Notes under the pieces: generated by a model
Told to the model about the DNA's origin: nothing
Seen by the model: only the letters and a program-made list of their open reading frames with translations
Database searches by the model: none
In this document: piece after piece, positions 33,928 to 42,407 of the stretch
Numbering within the stretch: the stretch's first letter is position 1
Layout: each line of letters opens with the position of its first letter
Assembly (NCBI GenBank): GCA_023391415.1
Contig: JAEWAY010000022.1
Location: 62,001-126,000 of the forward strand
Length of the DNA stretch: 64,000 nt
Direction: 5' to 3'
DNA from: Bacteroidota bacterium
Lineage (GTDB): Bacteria; Bacteroidota; Bacteroidia; Cytophagales; Cytophagaceae
Made by a program: the position numbers and the translations under genes

Positions 33928-36576
33928 TTATATCTTTTTTCGATAACGTGAATGGATCAGATCCGCGACGAGGCCTGTCCAGCCAGTTTGGTGTCCGGCC
34001 CCGCAACCCCTTCCGTTGTCTCCATGGAAATACTCGTAAAATAATATGTAATCTTTAAAATGTGGATCGTTCTGAAGTTTTTCATTTTTCCCAAATACGG
34101 GTCTTTTGCCGTTCCGATCCTTCAGAAAAATGCTTACCAGCCGCTTGCTAAGCTCCTCCGCTATTTGTTTTAGGTTCATCATATTGCCTGAACCCGTAGG
34201 ATGCTCGATCATTACCTCGTCTTTATAGTATTCATGATATTTCATTAATGACTCAATGATAAGGTAATTGACCGGGAACCATATTGGACCTCTCCAGTTG
34301 GAGTTTCCGCCAAACATATAGCTATCTGATTCCGCGGGAAGGTATTTGACTGAAAAAGTTCCGACATCGGTATGAAACTCGTAGGGGTTTTTGTCATGGA
34401 ATTTTGACAGCGCCCGGATTCCATATTCGGAAAGAAACTCCGATTCATCCAGCATTTTTTTCAGTATCGCTTTTAATTTGTCTTCGCGTACAAGAGAAAA
34501 ACGGCGGCGTATACCTACGTGAGGAATATCGCGGGTAGACACGAGAGACGCGAGACCTGGGCGATAGTTTAGGAACCATTCAAGCCTGCGTTTGAAGTGC
34601 GGAAGCTTTTCCGCCATTTGCGGCTCGAGCGTTTCGACCGCGAAAATCGGGATTAATCCTACGATTGAGCGGATTTTCAGAGGTATATATTCGCCATTTG
34701 GAGCATGCAATACATCGTAAAAGAACTGATCGTGTTCATCCCAAAGGCTCAACTCGTTGTCGTTGAGTTTATTTATCTTTCCGGTATTGGCGATCGCGCC
34801 GGCTATATAGAGGAAATGTTCCAGAAACTTGGAGGCCGTATCCTGATAAACTGTATTGCTCTTGCTAAGCTCCAGCGAGATTCGAAGCATATTCAAAGCG
34901 TACATGGCCATCCAGCTGGTAGCGTCCGCTTGTTCCAGGCTTCCACCTGTCGGAAGAGGATTGCTCCGGTCAAATACTCCAATATTGTCTAGTCCCAGGA
35001 AGCCGCCCTCGAAGATATTATTCCCCGCGGAATCTTTCCTGTTGACCCACCATGTAAAGTTCAACATCATTTTATGGAAAATTCTTTCCAAAAACTCCGT
35101 ATCGCCCTTCCCGTTGTTCATATCCCTGTCAATTTCATACACGCGCCAGCATGCCCAGGCGTGTACAGGAGGATTGACATCGCTGAAATTCCATTCGTAA
35201 GCCGGAATCTGTCCATTGGGATGCATATACCACTCCCGGAGGAGTAGTATGAGTTGCCTTTTCGCGAAGTCCGGGTCGATAATAGCGATCGGAATGCAAT
35301 GGAAGGCCAGGTCCCACGCGGCGTACCATGGGTATTCCCATTTGTCGGGCATGGAAATGATTTCCATGTTGTTCAGGTGTTTCCAGTCCTTGTTCCGGCC
35401 ATGAATACGTTGTGGAGGCGGCTCGTTACCATTGTCGCCTTCCAGCCAGAGGCTTACGTCGTAGTAATAGAATTGCTTGCTCCAGAGCATCCCGGCAAAA
35501 GCCTGGCGCTGTATGGATCTGAGTTCCGTATCTTCCACACCTTCCGCGATCTCGTCGTAGAAGGTATCCGCTTCCTTGATCCGGGTCCTGAAAATATAGG
35601 GAAGATCGGTGAGAGGGTCTTTTAATTTTTCATTACTGAAACGCAGGACGACTTCCTGGCTTTTTCCGGGTTCGATATCCAGGATGTAGCGCAGGGCGGA
35701 TTTCGTCCCTTTCATTTCAGGATTTACGGATTTTTTCCCAAAAGTAACATAGTCGTTAATGCCATCCTTCCAGTATCCAGGTCCCGGATGATGATTGTAG
35801 ACGGCGTGGTGATTGGTGTCGTTTTCACAGAAAAGCAACTCCGGATCTCCTTCGTAATATAGGGTATAGTTGCCGATATCTTTGTGTGAAATCAGTAGCT
35901 CGCCTTCATCGCCTACCCGGATGCATGGACGGTAATTGTCTTTCGCGAAGCTCCACATGTTTCTGAACCACAGGGTTGGAAGCAGGTGCATCCTGGCTTT
36001 TTCCGGACCCCGGTTCCATACGGTATAGCGAATGCATATGTCGTCCATATCGGCTTTGGCGTACTCTATGAATACGTCAAAATACCGGTCTTCATCAAAC
36101 GCGCCGGTATCCATGATTTCATACTCAGGCTCATTTTTTCCGCGTATTCTGTTTTCGTATACAAGCTCGTTATATGGAAATTCTCTTTGAGGATACTTAT
36201 AGAGCATTTTCATGTATGAATGTGTAGGGGTACTATCCAGATAATAGTACATTTCCTTTACGTCTTCACCATGATTTCCCTGATTGCCGGTAAGTCCGAA
36301 TAGCCTTTCTTTAAGAAAAGGATCTTTCTCGTTCCACATGGCCAGAGCGATACAAAGGAAGGCCTTGTTGTCGGCGATACCTCCGATTCCGTCTTCTCCC
36401 CAGCGATAAGCTCTGCTTTTGGCCATATCAAAGGAGAAGTTTTCCCACGCGGAACCATCCGGGCTATAGTCTTCCCTGACAGTTCCCCACTGTCTTTCGG
36501 ATAAGTATGGCCCCCACTTTTTCCAGCCTCTGTTACTGCGGGTCATCTTGACCCGTTCTTTTTCTATATTTGACAT
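33928..36576 (-). CDS. GH63-like (MGH1-type) glycoside hydrolase
   Basis: 882 residues, no signal peptide, so cytoplasmic. The protein resembles the large bacterial family annotated as glucosidase or MGH1-like glycoside hydrolase: an N-terminal beta domain (WGPYLSERQWGTVREDY, FGLTGNQGNHGEDVKE) and a C-terminal (alpha/alpha)6 barrel (WDLAFHCIPIAIIDPDFA, IPAYEWNFSDVNPP, GGNSNWRGPIWFPVNYLI). Related enzymes act on alpha-glucosides or mannosylglycerate-like compatible solutes. The real substrate is not readable here, and catalytic acids are not assigned with certainty. It is monocistronic, and a perfect palindrome lies just upstream of its start. Confidence 0.75.
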   Translation of the reverse strand: MSNIEKERVKMTRSNRGWKKWGPYLSERQWGTVREDYSPDGSAWENFSFDMAKSRAYRWGEDGIGGIADNKAFLCIALAMWNEKDPFLKERLFGLTGNQGNHGEDVKEMYYYLDSTPTHSYMKMLYKYPQREFPYNELVYENRIRGKNEPEYEIMDTGAFDEDRYFDVFIEYAKADMDDICIRYTVWNRGPEKARMHLLPTLWFRNMWSFAKDNYRPCIRVGDEGELLISHKDIGNYTLYYEGDPELLFCENDTNHHAVYNHHPGPGYWKDGINDYVTFGKKSVNPEMKGTKSALRYILDIEPGKSQEVVLRFSNEKLKDPLTDLPYIFRTRIKEADTFYDEIAEGVEDTELRSIQRQAFAGMLWSKQFYYYDVSLWLEGDNGNEPPPQRIHGRNKDWKHLNNMEIISMPDKWEYPWYAAWDLAFHCIPIAIIDPDFAKRQLILLLREWYMHPNGQIPAYEWNFSDVNPPVHAWACWRVYEIDRDMNNGKGDTEFLERIFHKMMLNFTWWVNRKDSAGNNIFEGGFLGLDNIGVFDRSNPLPTGGSLEQADATSWMAMYALNMLRISLELSKSNTVYQDTASKFLEHFLYIAGAIANTGKINKLNDNELSLWDEHDQFFYDVLHAPNGEYIPLKIRSIVGLIPIFAVETLEPQMAEKLPHFKRRLEWFLNYRPGLASLVSTRDIPHVGIRRRFSLVREDKLKAILKKMLDESEFLSEYGIRALSKFHDKNPYEFHTDVGTFSVKYLPAESDSYMFGGNSNWRGPIWFPVNYLIIESLMKYHEYYKDEVMIEHPTGSGNMMNLKQIAEELSKRLVSIFLKDRNGKRPVFGKNEKLQNDPHFKDYILFYEYFHGDNGRGCGAGHQTGWTGLVADLIHSRYRKKI

Positions 36577-36592
36577 TACGCGAATTTGGCAG

Positions 36593-36616
36593 ATTTAAAA
36601 AATAGATTTTTTAAAT
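36593..36616. repeat. Perfect AT-rich palindrome upstream of the GH63-like gene
   Basis: ATTTAAAAAAT and ATTTTTTAAAT are perfect inverted arms with a two-base centre, 17 bases before the ATG of the hydrolase. The position fits an operator or a leader hairpin rather than a terminator. Confidence 0.5.
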
Positions 36617-36657
36617 TGGATTTCCATATAAGAATAGGACATAATGGCCAGAGCTAT

Positions 36658-36670
36658 TTCCCTCCGGGAA
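36658..36670 (-). terminator. Small hairpin after the ABC-F gene
   Basis: TTCCC-tcc-GGGAA inverted repeat in the 173-base gap between the ABC-F stop and the GH63-like start. The stem is short and there is no long T tract. Confidence 0.3.
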
Positions 36671-36749
36671 TATTACAAAATATACCCGAAAATGTTTGTT
36701 CCGGCGCGTATGTTATCAATTAGTGAAATTATCCACTTTTTATCAAGTA

Positions 36750-38360
36750 TTAAGCCATTTGCTCCTTGAGTGATTTTACCCCTTCATCCTGAAGGTATTC
36801 CTCATAAGTCATTGTTTTATCAATAAATCCATGAGGAGACAGCTCTATTACTCGATTAGCGATAGTGTTGATAAACTCGTAATCATGTGAGCTGAACAGG
36901 ATGGTTCCGGAGAAATCTTTAAGACCGTTATTTAACGCGGTAATGGATTCGAGATCGAGGTGGTTGGTCGGGTCGTCCAGAATCAGCACATTGGAGGCGG
37001 CCATCATCATTTTTGAAAGCATGCAGCGCACTTTTTCACCCCCGGACAATACAGAAGCTTTCTTTAAGGATTCTTCGCCGGAGAAAAGCATTCTACCCAG
37101 AAAACCCCGGATAAAGCTTTCGTCCTTTTCTTCGGAATATTGCCGCAGCCAGTCGACCAGATTCAGGTCATTCGCGAAGTAGCGGCTATTGTCCGCGGGG
37201 AAATAGGCTGTGGAAGTGGTAACACCCCAGGTGAACTTTCCGCTATCCGCTTTACTTTCATTATTGAGAATATCAAACAGAGCGGATATTGCCAGAGTAT
37301 TGTCGCCTATGAACGCGATTTTATCTCCTTTGTTGACACGGATGTCCAGGTTGGAGAAAAGCGTCTCTCCTTCGTGTGACTTGCTTAGTCCCTCTATTAA
37401 CAGGAGCTGGTCACCCGCTTCCCGTTCCGGCTTAAATATGATTGCCGGGTATTTTCTGCTGGATGGAGTAATATCCTCGAGGGATAGTTTGTCCAACAGT
37501 TTTTGTCTGGAAGTAGCTTGTTTTGATTTTGAGGCGTTGGCGCTGAAACGCGCGATAAATTCTTGAAGTTCTTTGCGTTTGTCTTCAACTTTCTTGTTCT
37601 GATCCAAGCGTTGTTTCGAAGCGAGCTGACTGGAATGGTACCAGAAGCTGTAGTTGCCGGCGAAGATTTTTATTTTTCCAAAATCTATGTCGGCGATATG
37701 AGTGCATACCTGATCCAGGAAATGCCGGTCGTGCGAAACGACAATAACTGTATTCTTAAAATCAGCGAGAAAGTTTTCCAGCCACTGTATCGACTGAATA
37801 TCCAGGTGGTTTGTAGGCTCGTCCAGCAAAAGAATATCAGGATTGCCAAACAGGGCTTGCGCGAGGAGTACGCGTACTTTATCCTTGCCTTCAAGATCCT
37901 TCATGTCGCTATAGTGCAGGCTTTCTTTCAATCCAAGTCCGCTTAGCAATTTGGCGGCCTCCGTTTCCGCGTCCCAGCCATTGAGTTCCGCGAATTCCGC
38001 TTCCAGTTCAGAGGCCCTGATACCATCCTCTTCGGAAAAATCCGGTTTCAGATATATGGCGTCTTTTTCCTTCATGATCTGATACAGTCTTTTGTGTCCC
38101 ATGATGACTGTTTCAAGAACCTGAAATTCGTCAAATTCAAAATGGTTCTGTTTTAGGACGGCCAGACGCTCTCCGGGGGTAGTTATTACTTTTCCCGCCT
38201 GAGCGTCGATTTCTCCCGACAGGATTTTCAAAAAGGTCGATTTGCCGGCGCCATTGGCTCCGATTATGCCATAACAGTTGCCGGGGGTAAACTTGATGTT
38301 TACGTCTTCAAACAGAGTTCTTTTTCCGTATCGAAGAGTAACATTTTCTACACTTATCAT
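36750..38360 (-). CDS. ABC-F ATPase of the YbiT type with one degenerate ATPase site
   Basis: Soluble tandem-ATPase protein of the ABC-F family, which acts on ribosomes. 536 residues without membrane segments. NBD1 has an intact Walker A (GANGAGKS, 34-41), Walker B with Glu (LLLDEPTNHLD, Glu181) and His210, but its signature reads DLEGKDKV (155-162) instead of LSGGE. NBD2 has an intact signature (LSGGEKV, 438-444), but its Walker A is GDNTLAIS (352-359), lacking the lysine, and Walker B is LDDPTNHLD with Asp463 for the catalytic Glu. The linker RFSANASKSKQATSR (271-285) is as in YbiT. So one composite site is complete and the other is not. The role is probably translational; the exact target is unknown. 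Confidence 0.88.
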   Translation of the reverse strand: MISVENVTLRYGKRTLFEDVNIKFTPGNCYGIIGANGAGKSTFLKILSGEIDAQAGKVITTPGERLAVLKQNHFEFDEFQVLETVIMGHKRLYQIMKEKDAIYLKPDFSEEDGIRASELEAEFAELNGWDAETEAAKLLSGLGLKESLHYSDMKDLEGKDKVRVLLAQALFGNPDILLLDEPTNHLDIQSIQWLENFLADFKNTVIVVSHDRHFLDQVCTHIADIDFGKIKIFAGNYSFWYHSSQLASKQRLDQNKKVEDKRKELQEFIARFSANASKSKQATSRQKLLDKLSLEDITPSSRKYPAIIFKPEREAGDQLLLIEGLSKSHEGETLFSNLDIRVNKGDKIAFIGDNTLAISALFDILNNESKADSGKFTWGVTTSTAYFPADNSRYFANDLNLVDWLRQYSEEKDESFIRGFLGRMLFSGEESLKKASVLSGGEKVRCMLSKMMMAASNVLILDDPTNHLDLESITALNNGLKDFSGTILFSSHDYEFINTIANRVIELSPHGFIDKTMTYEEYLQDEGVKSLKEQMA

Positions 38361-38422
38361 GAATGAAGATTGTTTTGAAATTCCGAATAACGCTGAAACA
38401 ACCGAATGTCGGGTCGCGGTGG

Positions 38423-38430
38423 CAAAGGTA
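38423..38430 (-). promoter_or_regulatory. -7 promoter element for the ABC-F gene
   Basis: TACCTTTG on the minus strand matches TAnnTTTG, some 62 bases before the ATG. The -33 region (CTG) is weak. Confidence 0.5.
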
Positions 38431-38501
38431 AGGAGAATAATTCGCAGTGCCAGCGCTTTTTAGGGAAATAAGGCGGATATGTATTTAAAATGGCGATGAT
38501 T

Positions 38502-39581
38502 TTAATGGAATGTATAATGCGCTTCTACCGGTAAATGGTCGGAGTGATTGTTATTGTCATGTACTGTGAAATATACCGCTTTCAGAGCGGGGTCATAAAA
38601 ATGGTTATCGATTCGTATGAAATATGGAAAACGGTTATAGGTAAAGCCGAAGCCATTGCCCGCGTCTTCGAACGCGTTGCGTAGTCGTTTTTTCAGATGC
38701 CGGTATACATAGGAGTAGGGGGTTTCATTGAAGTCTCCGCAGATAATTACTTTGTAAGGAGATTCGTCGATAAAGTCGGCTATAATCTCGATTTCCCGGT
38801 TTCTATTGTTGAAGCCCATTTTAAGCTTGTCTTTTATCTTTAGCGCGTTGGCGAGTATCGAAGTCGGGTCTTTGAGGGTAGCGCTACTGTCGATACGGAT
38901 GGTCATTGACTTGAGATGAATGTTTATTATCCGGAGGGTATCGTCATTGATCCGGACGTCGGTATATACCCCCCGATTTAGGCCGGTATCCCCAAAAATC
39001 AGCGGCCCAGCGTCTACAATAGGATAGCGGCTGAACGTGATCAGGCCGAAATAGCCATTGTGCTTGCCGATTTTAATCGGGTTGGTATAAAAATAATGAA
39101 TGTCGTTGTCCTCCAGTCTTTCGAGGGATTGTTCGGCTATATTGCCGTCATCGTTATAAAACTCCTGTAGACAAATAATATCGGCGTCGATATTGCTGGC
39201 AAGCCAATCGATACTTTCCTTGCTCGCGAGGGTATCCATTATGCTATAAAATCTCAGATAGTTAAAAGCGCCTACATTGTAGCTGACGACTTTCAGAACG
39301 GAGTCTTCGGAAAAATCGGACTTTAGATTAATCGCGAATGTTTCCTTTAGCTGGGGGAGTGAAATTACAATAAAAAGCAGGGGGATAAGTATGAGCCGGC
39401 TCCGCTGGCGATAATAAATTAATATCGCGATCAGGTTGAATAACCAGGTAAAAGGTATGGTAAGATACAGAAAGCTAAATATATAGTGGCTTCCAGGAGG
39501 GTTTTGTTGAATTACAACAATACTAATGCTCAGGATAGCGAGAACGCTTAAAAGTATTTTTGATACTCTACTGGAAAACAT
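38502..39581 (-). CDS. Membrane-anchored endonuclease/exonuclease/phosphatase family protein
   Basis: 359 residues. Residues 1-80 hold three hydrophobic helices, and the remainder is an EEP fold on the far side of the membrane. EEP landmarks are LKVVSYNVGAF, IICLQEFY (metal-binding Glu), IINIHLKS, ICGDFNETPYS (Asp/Asn of the active site) and NNNHSDHLPV (Asp-His). Members of this Bacteroidota group are annotated as endonuclease or phosphatase with no tested substrate. Phosphodiester or phospholipid cleavage is possible. The gene is monocistronic. Confidence 0.85.
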   Translation of the reverse strand: MFSSRVSKILLSVLAILSISIVVIQQNPPGSHYIFSFLYLTIPFTWLFNLIAILIYYRQRSRLILIPLLFIVISLPQLKETFAINLKSDFSEDSVLKVVSYNVGAFNYLRFYSIMDTLASKESIDWLASNIDADIICLQEFYNDDGNIAEQSLERLEDNDIHYFYTNPIKIGKHNGYFGLITFSRYPIVDAGPLIFGDTGLNRGVYTDVRINDDTLRIINIHLKSMTIRIDSSATLKDPTSILANALKIKDKLKMGFNNRNREIEIIADFIDESPYKVIICGDFNETPYSYVYRHLKKRLRNAFEDAGNGFGFTYNRFPYFIRIDNHFYDPALKAVYFTVHDNNNHSDHLPVEAHYTFH

Positions 39582-39753
39582 CGGAATACTGATTGTTAAG
39601 ACATGGCGATGGACGCCGCTGTCGGAATATTTATTCCAAATGGTGGAAAGATGAAGCGGAATGTCAATTTACGAAAAAAAATGTTTAAGGTTTCGATAAA
39701 ATTAAAAAAACTGGTCGAAGAGAGAGTAAGCCTTGCCGAACTGTAGCGGGGAT

Positions 39754-39800
39754 TATGGCAAGCCTGAGTATGTTGTTTATTGGGTATCAGGCTTGCCATA
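39754..39800 (-). terminator. Inverted repeat after dedA
   Basis: TATGGCAAGCCTGA and TCAGGCTTGCCATA are perfect 14-base arms with a 19-base loop, just after the DedA stop. No T run follows on the minus strand, so it could instead be a repeat element; I saw no second copy in the window. Confidence 0.5.
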
Positions 39801-39809
39801 CATTATAGA

Positions 39810-40451
39810 TTATGCCGTTTTGCGTTTTCTGCTTCTTATAAACTCGATAATCAGCGGGATAATGGATAGTATGATGATCATCACCACCACCAGGGAAAAG
39901 TTGGATTTGACAAACGGTATATTGCCAAAGAAATAGCCCGCGTAGAGGAATACGGTGATCCATGTAAAGCCGCCGATGACGTTGTAGCTGCTAAATTGTT
40001 TCGTAGGCATTTTGGCCATACCCGCCATAAAAGGCGCCAATGTGCGTACAATGGGGAAGAATCGGGCCATAAAGATGGTCTTGGCGCCATGCTTTTCGAA
40101 AAACGCTTCGGTGCCTTTCAGATGCGCTTCCTTGATAAGCTTCATCTTGGTGATGCGCAGGCCAAAGTGTTTGCCGATATTGTAATTGACGAAGTCGCCA
40201 AGAATCGCCGCGACAAGGAGTAGTCCGTACAGGACGACAATGGATAATCCGGAAGCCTCATTGGCGACAAGCGCCCCCGCGGCGAAAAGTAATGAATCGC
40301 CGGGGAGGAATGGGGCGAATACAAGTCCTGTTTCACAAAAGATAATGAGAAACAGAATCAGGTACAGATAAAGTCCGTACTGACTGGAAAAATCCGCCAG
40401 ATAACGGTCTATATGAAGAATAAAGTCAAACAGTTCTAGCAGAGTTTCCAT
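39810..40451 (-). CDS. DedA-family membrane protein
   Basis: 213 residues with about five hydrophobic helices. Conserved DedA motifs are EtGLVFAPFLPGDSLLFAAG near residue 41 and FMARFFPIVRTLAPFMAGMAKM near residue 127, with the essential Arg residues. The family is linked to lipid scrambling, undecaprenyl phosphate recycling and proton-motive-force maintenance. It starts nine bases after gapN and is probably co-transcribed with it; the functional link between the two is not evident. Confidence 0.88.
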   Translation of the reverse strand: METLLELFDFILHIDRYLADFSSQYGLYLYLILFLIIFCETGLVFAPFLPGDSLLFAAGALVANEASGLSIVVLYGLLLVAAILGDFVNYNIGKHFGLRITKMKLIKEAHLKGTEAFFEKHGAKTIFMARFFPIVRTLAPFMAGMAKMPTKQFSSYNVIGGFTWITVFLYAGYFFGNIPFVKSNFSLVVVMIIILSIIPLIIEFIRSRKRKTA

Positions 40452-40460
40452 AATCTTTTG

Positions 40461-42071
40461 TTAAAGGATACATTCATTTGTGAGAAACTTGGACTTCTTT
40501 TGGTTAACGATATCCGAGAGAATTAATTTCTCACTCGCGGATTCCTTGGCTGAAACAACCGTCGGGATCGAAAATTCATTTAAAGCGTCAGTAACGGAAA
40601 GCGTTCCATACGCGGAATCCTTTCTTCCGTTAAACGGAAAGTTGTCGGGACTACGCTGGCACTGGCTGTTGAGGTTGATCCGGCAGACATAGTTAATCAG
40701 CTTATCTATTAAAAGTCCAACCTCTTCCGCTTGGTTCCCGAAGAGGCTTAATTGTTGGCCATAATCCGAATCTTTCAGGTATTCAAGCACCGTGTTTATG
40801 TCTTCGAACGGCATGATCGGGATGACCGGGCCAAACTGTTCTTCCTGAGTGACTCTCATATCCAGAGAAACAGGATACAATACGGCGGGTTCGAAAAAGG
40901 TATTGTTGAGTTCTCCGCCATTTTCATTGATTACGCGGGCGCCTTTGTTTTCCGCGTCTTCGATCAGTTCTTTTAGATAGCCAGGTTTATCAGGCTCCGG
41001 CAATGGTGTGAGGAATACGTTGTTTTCCCATGGCATGCCTCTTTTCAGGTCTTTGACAATTTCGGTAAATTTTTTAATAAACTTGTCCGCGATGGAGTTG
41101 TGTACAAAAATTATCTTTATAGCGGTACAACGTTGTCCGTTAAAGGAAAGACTACCCATGACGCATTCTCTGGCCGCGGTATCCAGATCCGCGTGAGGTA
41201 GCAATACGGCCGGATTTTTCGCTTCAAGCGCCAGTACGGAGCGCAAACGGTTCGGCTTGGGATGTTTGTTTTTTATTTCGTTGGCGCTTTTGCTGGTGCC
41301 TATGAAGGCGAAAGCGTCGATTTTGCCGGTTTCCATGATTTGTCCAACAGTATCCCGTCCTCTTCCGAATACTATGTTGATAACACCTTTGGGAAAGCAG
41401 TTTTTAAAAGCTTCCATCAATGGCGCGATCAATAAGACGCCAATTTTGGCGGGTTTGAAAATTACCGTATTCCCCATTAAAAGGGCGGGCATCAATGTGG
41501 TAAAGGTCTCATTCAGGGGATAATTGAATGGGCCCATACATAAAACGACTCCGATAGGGCGTTTTTTGATTTTCCCAATAACGCCCTGAGTAACCTCAAA
41601 AGCCGACCTGTTTTCCTGTTTGCGTACCTCCGCTATAGTTTGGTAGATATAATCTACGGTCCTGTCAAACTCTTTTTCGGAGTCTTTTAATGGTTTGGCG
41701 GTCTCCCACATTAGCAGATTGGTTACTTCCCGTCTTTTGAGTTTCATCTGCTCCAGAAAGTTCTCCATCGCGTTGAGCCTTTCGGTGACGGTCATGGAAG
41801 GCCAAAGGCCATTGCCATGATCATAAGCCGCTGTGGCGGCGTTCAACGCCATGAGGGCTTCGTCCTTTGAAAGCAGAGGGAAGCTGCCAATTATATTTTC
41901 TTTAACTCCGTCGTTCGTGTTGAGCGCGATCGGCGATTTTACTTGCTGGAAGGAACCGGTATGGGTATGAAATTCGCCATTTACCAGATATTCAGTAACG
42001 TTTACAGGGGCCTTAATCCTCAAATCTTCCGGAATATCTGTTTCATATGGGAATTGTATGGAATTGCTCAT
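40461..42071 (-). CDS. gapN: NADP-dependent non-phosphorylating glyceraldehyde-3-phosphate dehydrogenase-like aldehyde dehydrogenase
   Basis: ALDH superfamily protein. 536 residues. The catalytic cysteine is Cys315 in FNGQRCTAIK, the general base Glu283 in ALEAKNPAVL, and the oxyanion Asn183 in GPFNYPLNE. The FNGQRCTA motif and the length agree with the GapN/plant GAPN group, which oxidises glyceraldehyde 3-phosphate straight to 3-phosphoglycerate with NADP. The usual LELGG is changed to LEAKN, an odd but internally consistent variant that keeps the glutamate. The promoter element is well upstream, giving a leader of about 140 bases. It is followed by dedA. Confidence 0.85.
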   Translation of the reverse strand: MSNSIQFPYETDIPEDLRIKAPVNVTEYLVNGEFHTHTGSFQQVKSPIALNTNDGVKENIIGSFPLLSKDEALMALNAATAAYDHGNGLWPSMTVTERLNAMENFLEQMKLKRREVTNLLMWETAKPLKDSEKEFDRTVDYIYQTIAEVRKQENRSAFEVTQGVIGKIKKRPIGVVLCMGPFNYPLNETFTTLMPALLMGNTVIFKPAKIGVLLIAPLMEAFKNCFPKGVINIVFGRGRDTVGQIMETGKIDAFAFIGTSKSANEIKNKHPKPNRLRSVLALEAKNPAVLLPHADLDTAARECVMGSLSFNGQRCTAIKIIFVHNSIADKFIKKFTEIVKDLKRGMPWENNVFLTPLPEPDKPGYLKELIEDAENKGARVINENGGELNNTFFEPAVLYPVSLDMRVTQEEQFGPVIPIMPFEDINTVLEYLKDSDYGQQLSLFGNQAEEVGLLIDKLINYVCRINLNSQCQRSPDNFPFNGRKDSAYGTLSVTDALNEFSIPTVVSAKESASEKLILSDIVNQKKSKFLTNECIL

Positions 42072-42407
42072 TGGTTTTAGTTTTATGAATCAATAATATT
42101 ATTCTGATTTAAGACAAATGTTTTAAGAAAGAGAAGAGCCTCGCGGAATTTTTCAATGTTTTTTATACAGAGTCCTTATCCATCCTGATCGTTATAGGCA
42201 TAAATTTTTAATGGAGGCAAATATAGTATAAATGTACTACATATTTTTCATGTCACGGTTCGTGTTAAGGATAAATGACCAGTAATTAAAAGGAGAAGGA
42301 GGAAGCCGATCTTGTTAAACAAATCCGCGATAGCGGGGTTATATGCTTGTTTACCAGAAAACGTCTGGTAGTATTTTGTAAGGCTAATCCGTTATTGTTT
42401 TTGGTAC
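42072..42407. other. Divergent intergenic region gapN / PAS sensor
   Basis: 336 bases without a gene. It holds a TATATTTG -7 element for gapN at 42218-42225 (minus strand), an ACCAG/CTGGT hairpin at about 42353-42370 on the sensor side, and a purine-rich run AAAAGGAGAAGGAGGAAG near 42290. I see no clear sensor promoter. Confidence 0.5.
42218..42225 (-). promoter_or_regulatory. -7 promoter element for gapN-dedA
   Basis: TATATTTG read on the minus strand, exact to TAnnTTTG. The -33 element is poor. It implies a leader of about 140 bases. Confidence 0.45.
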
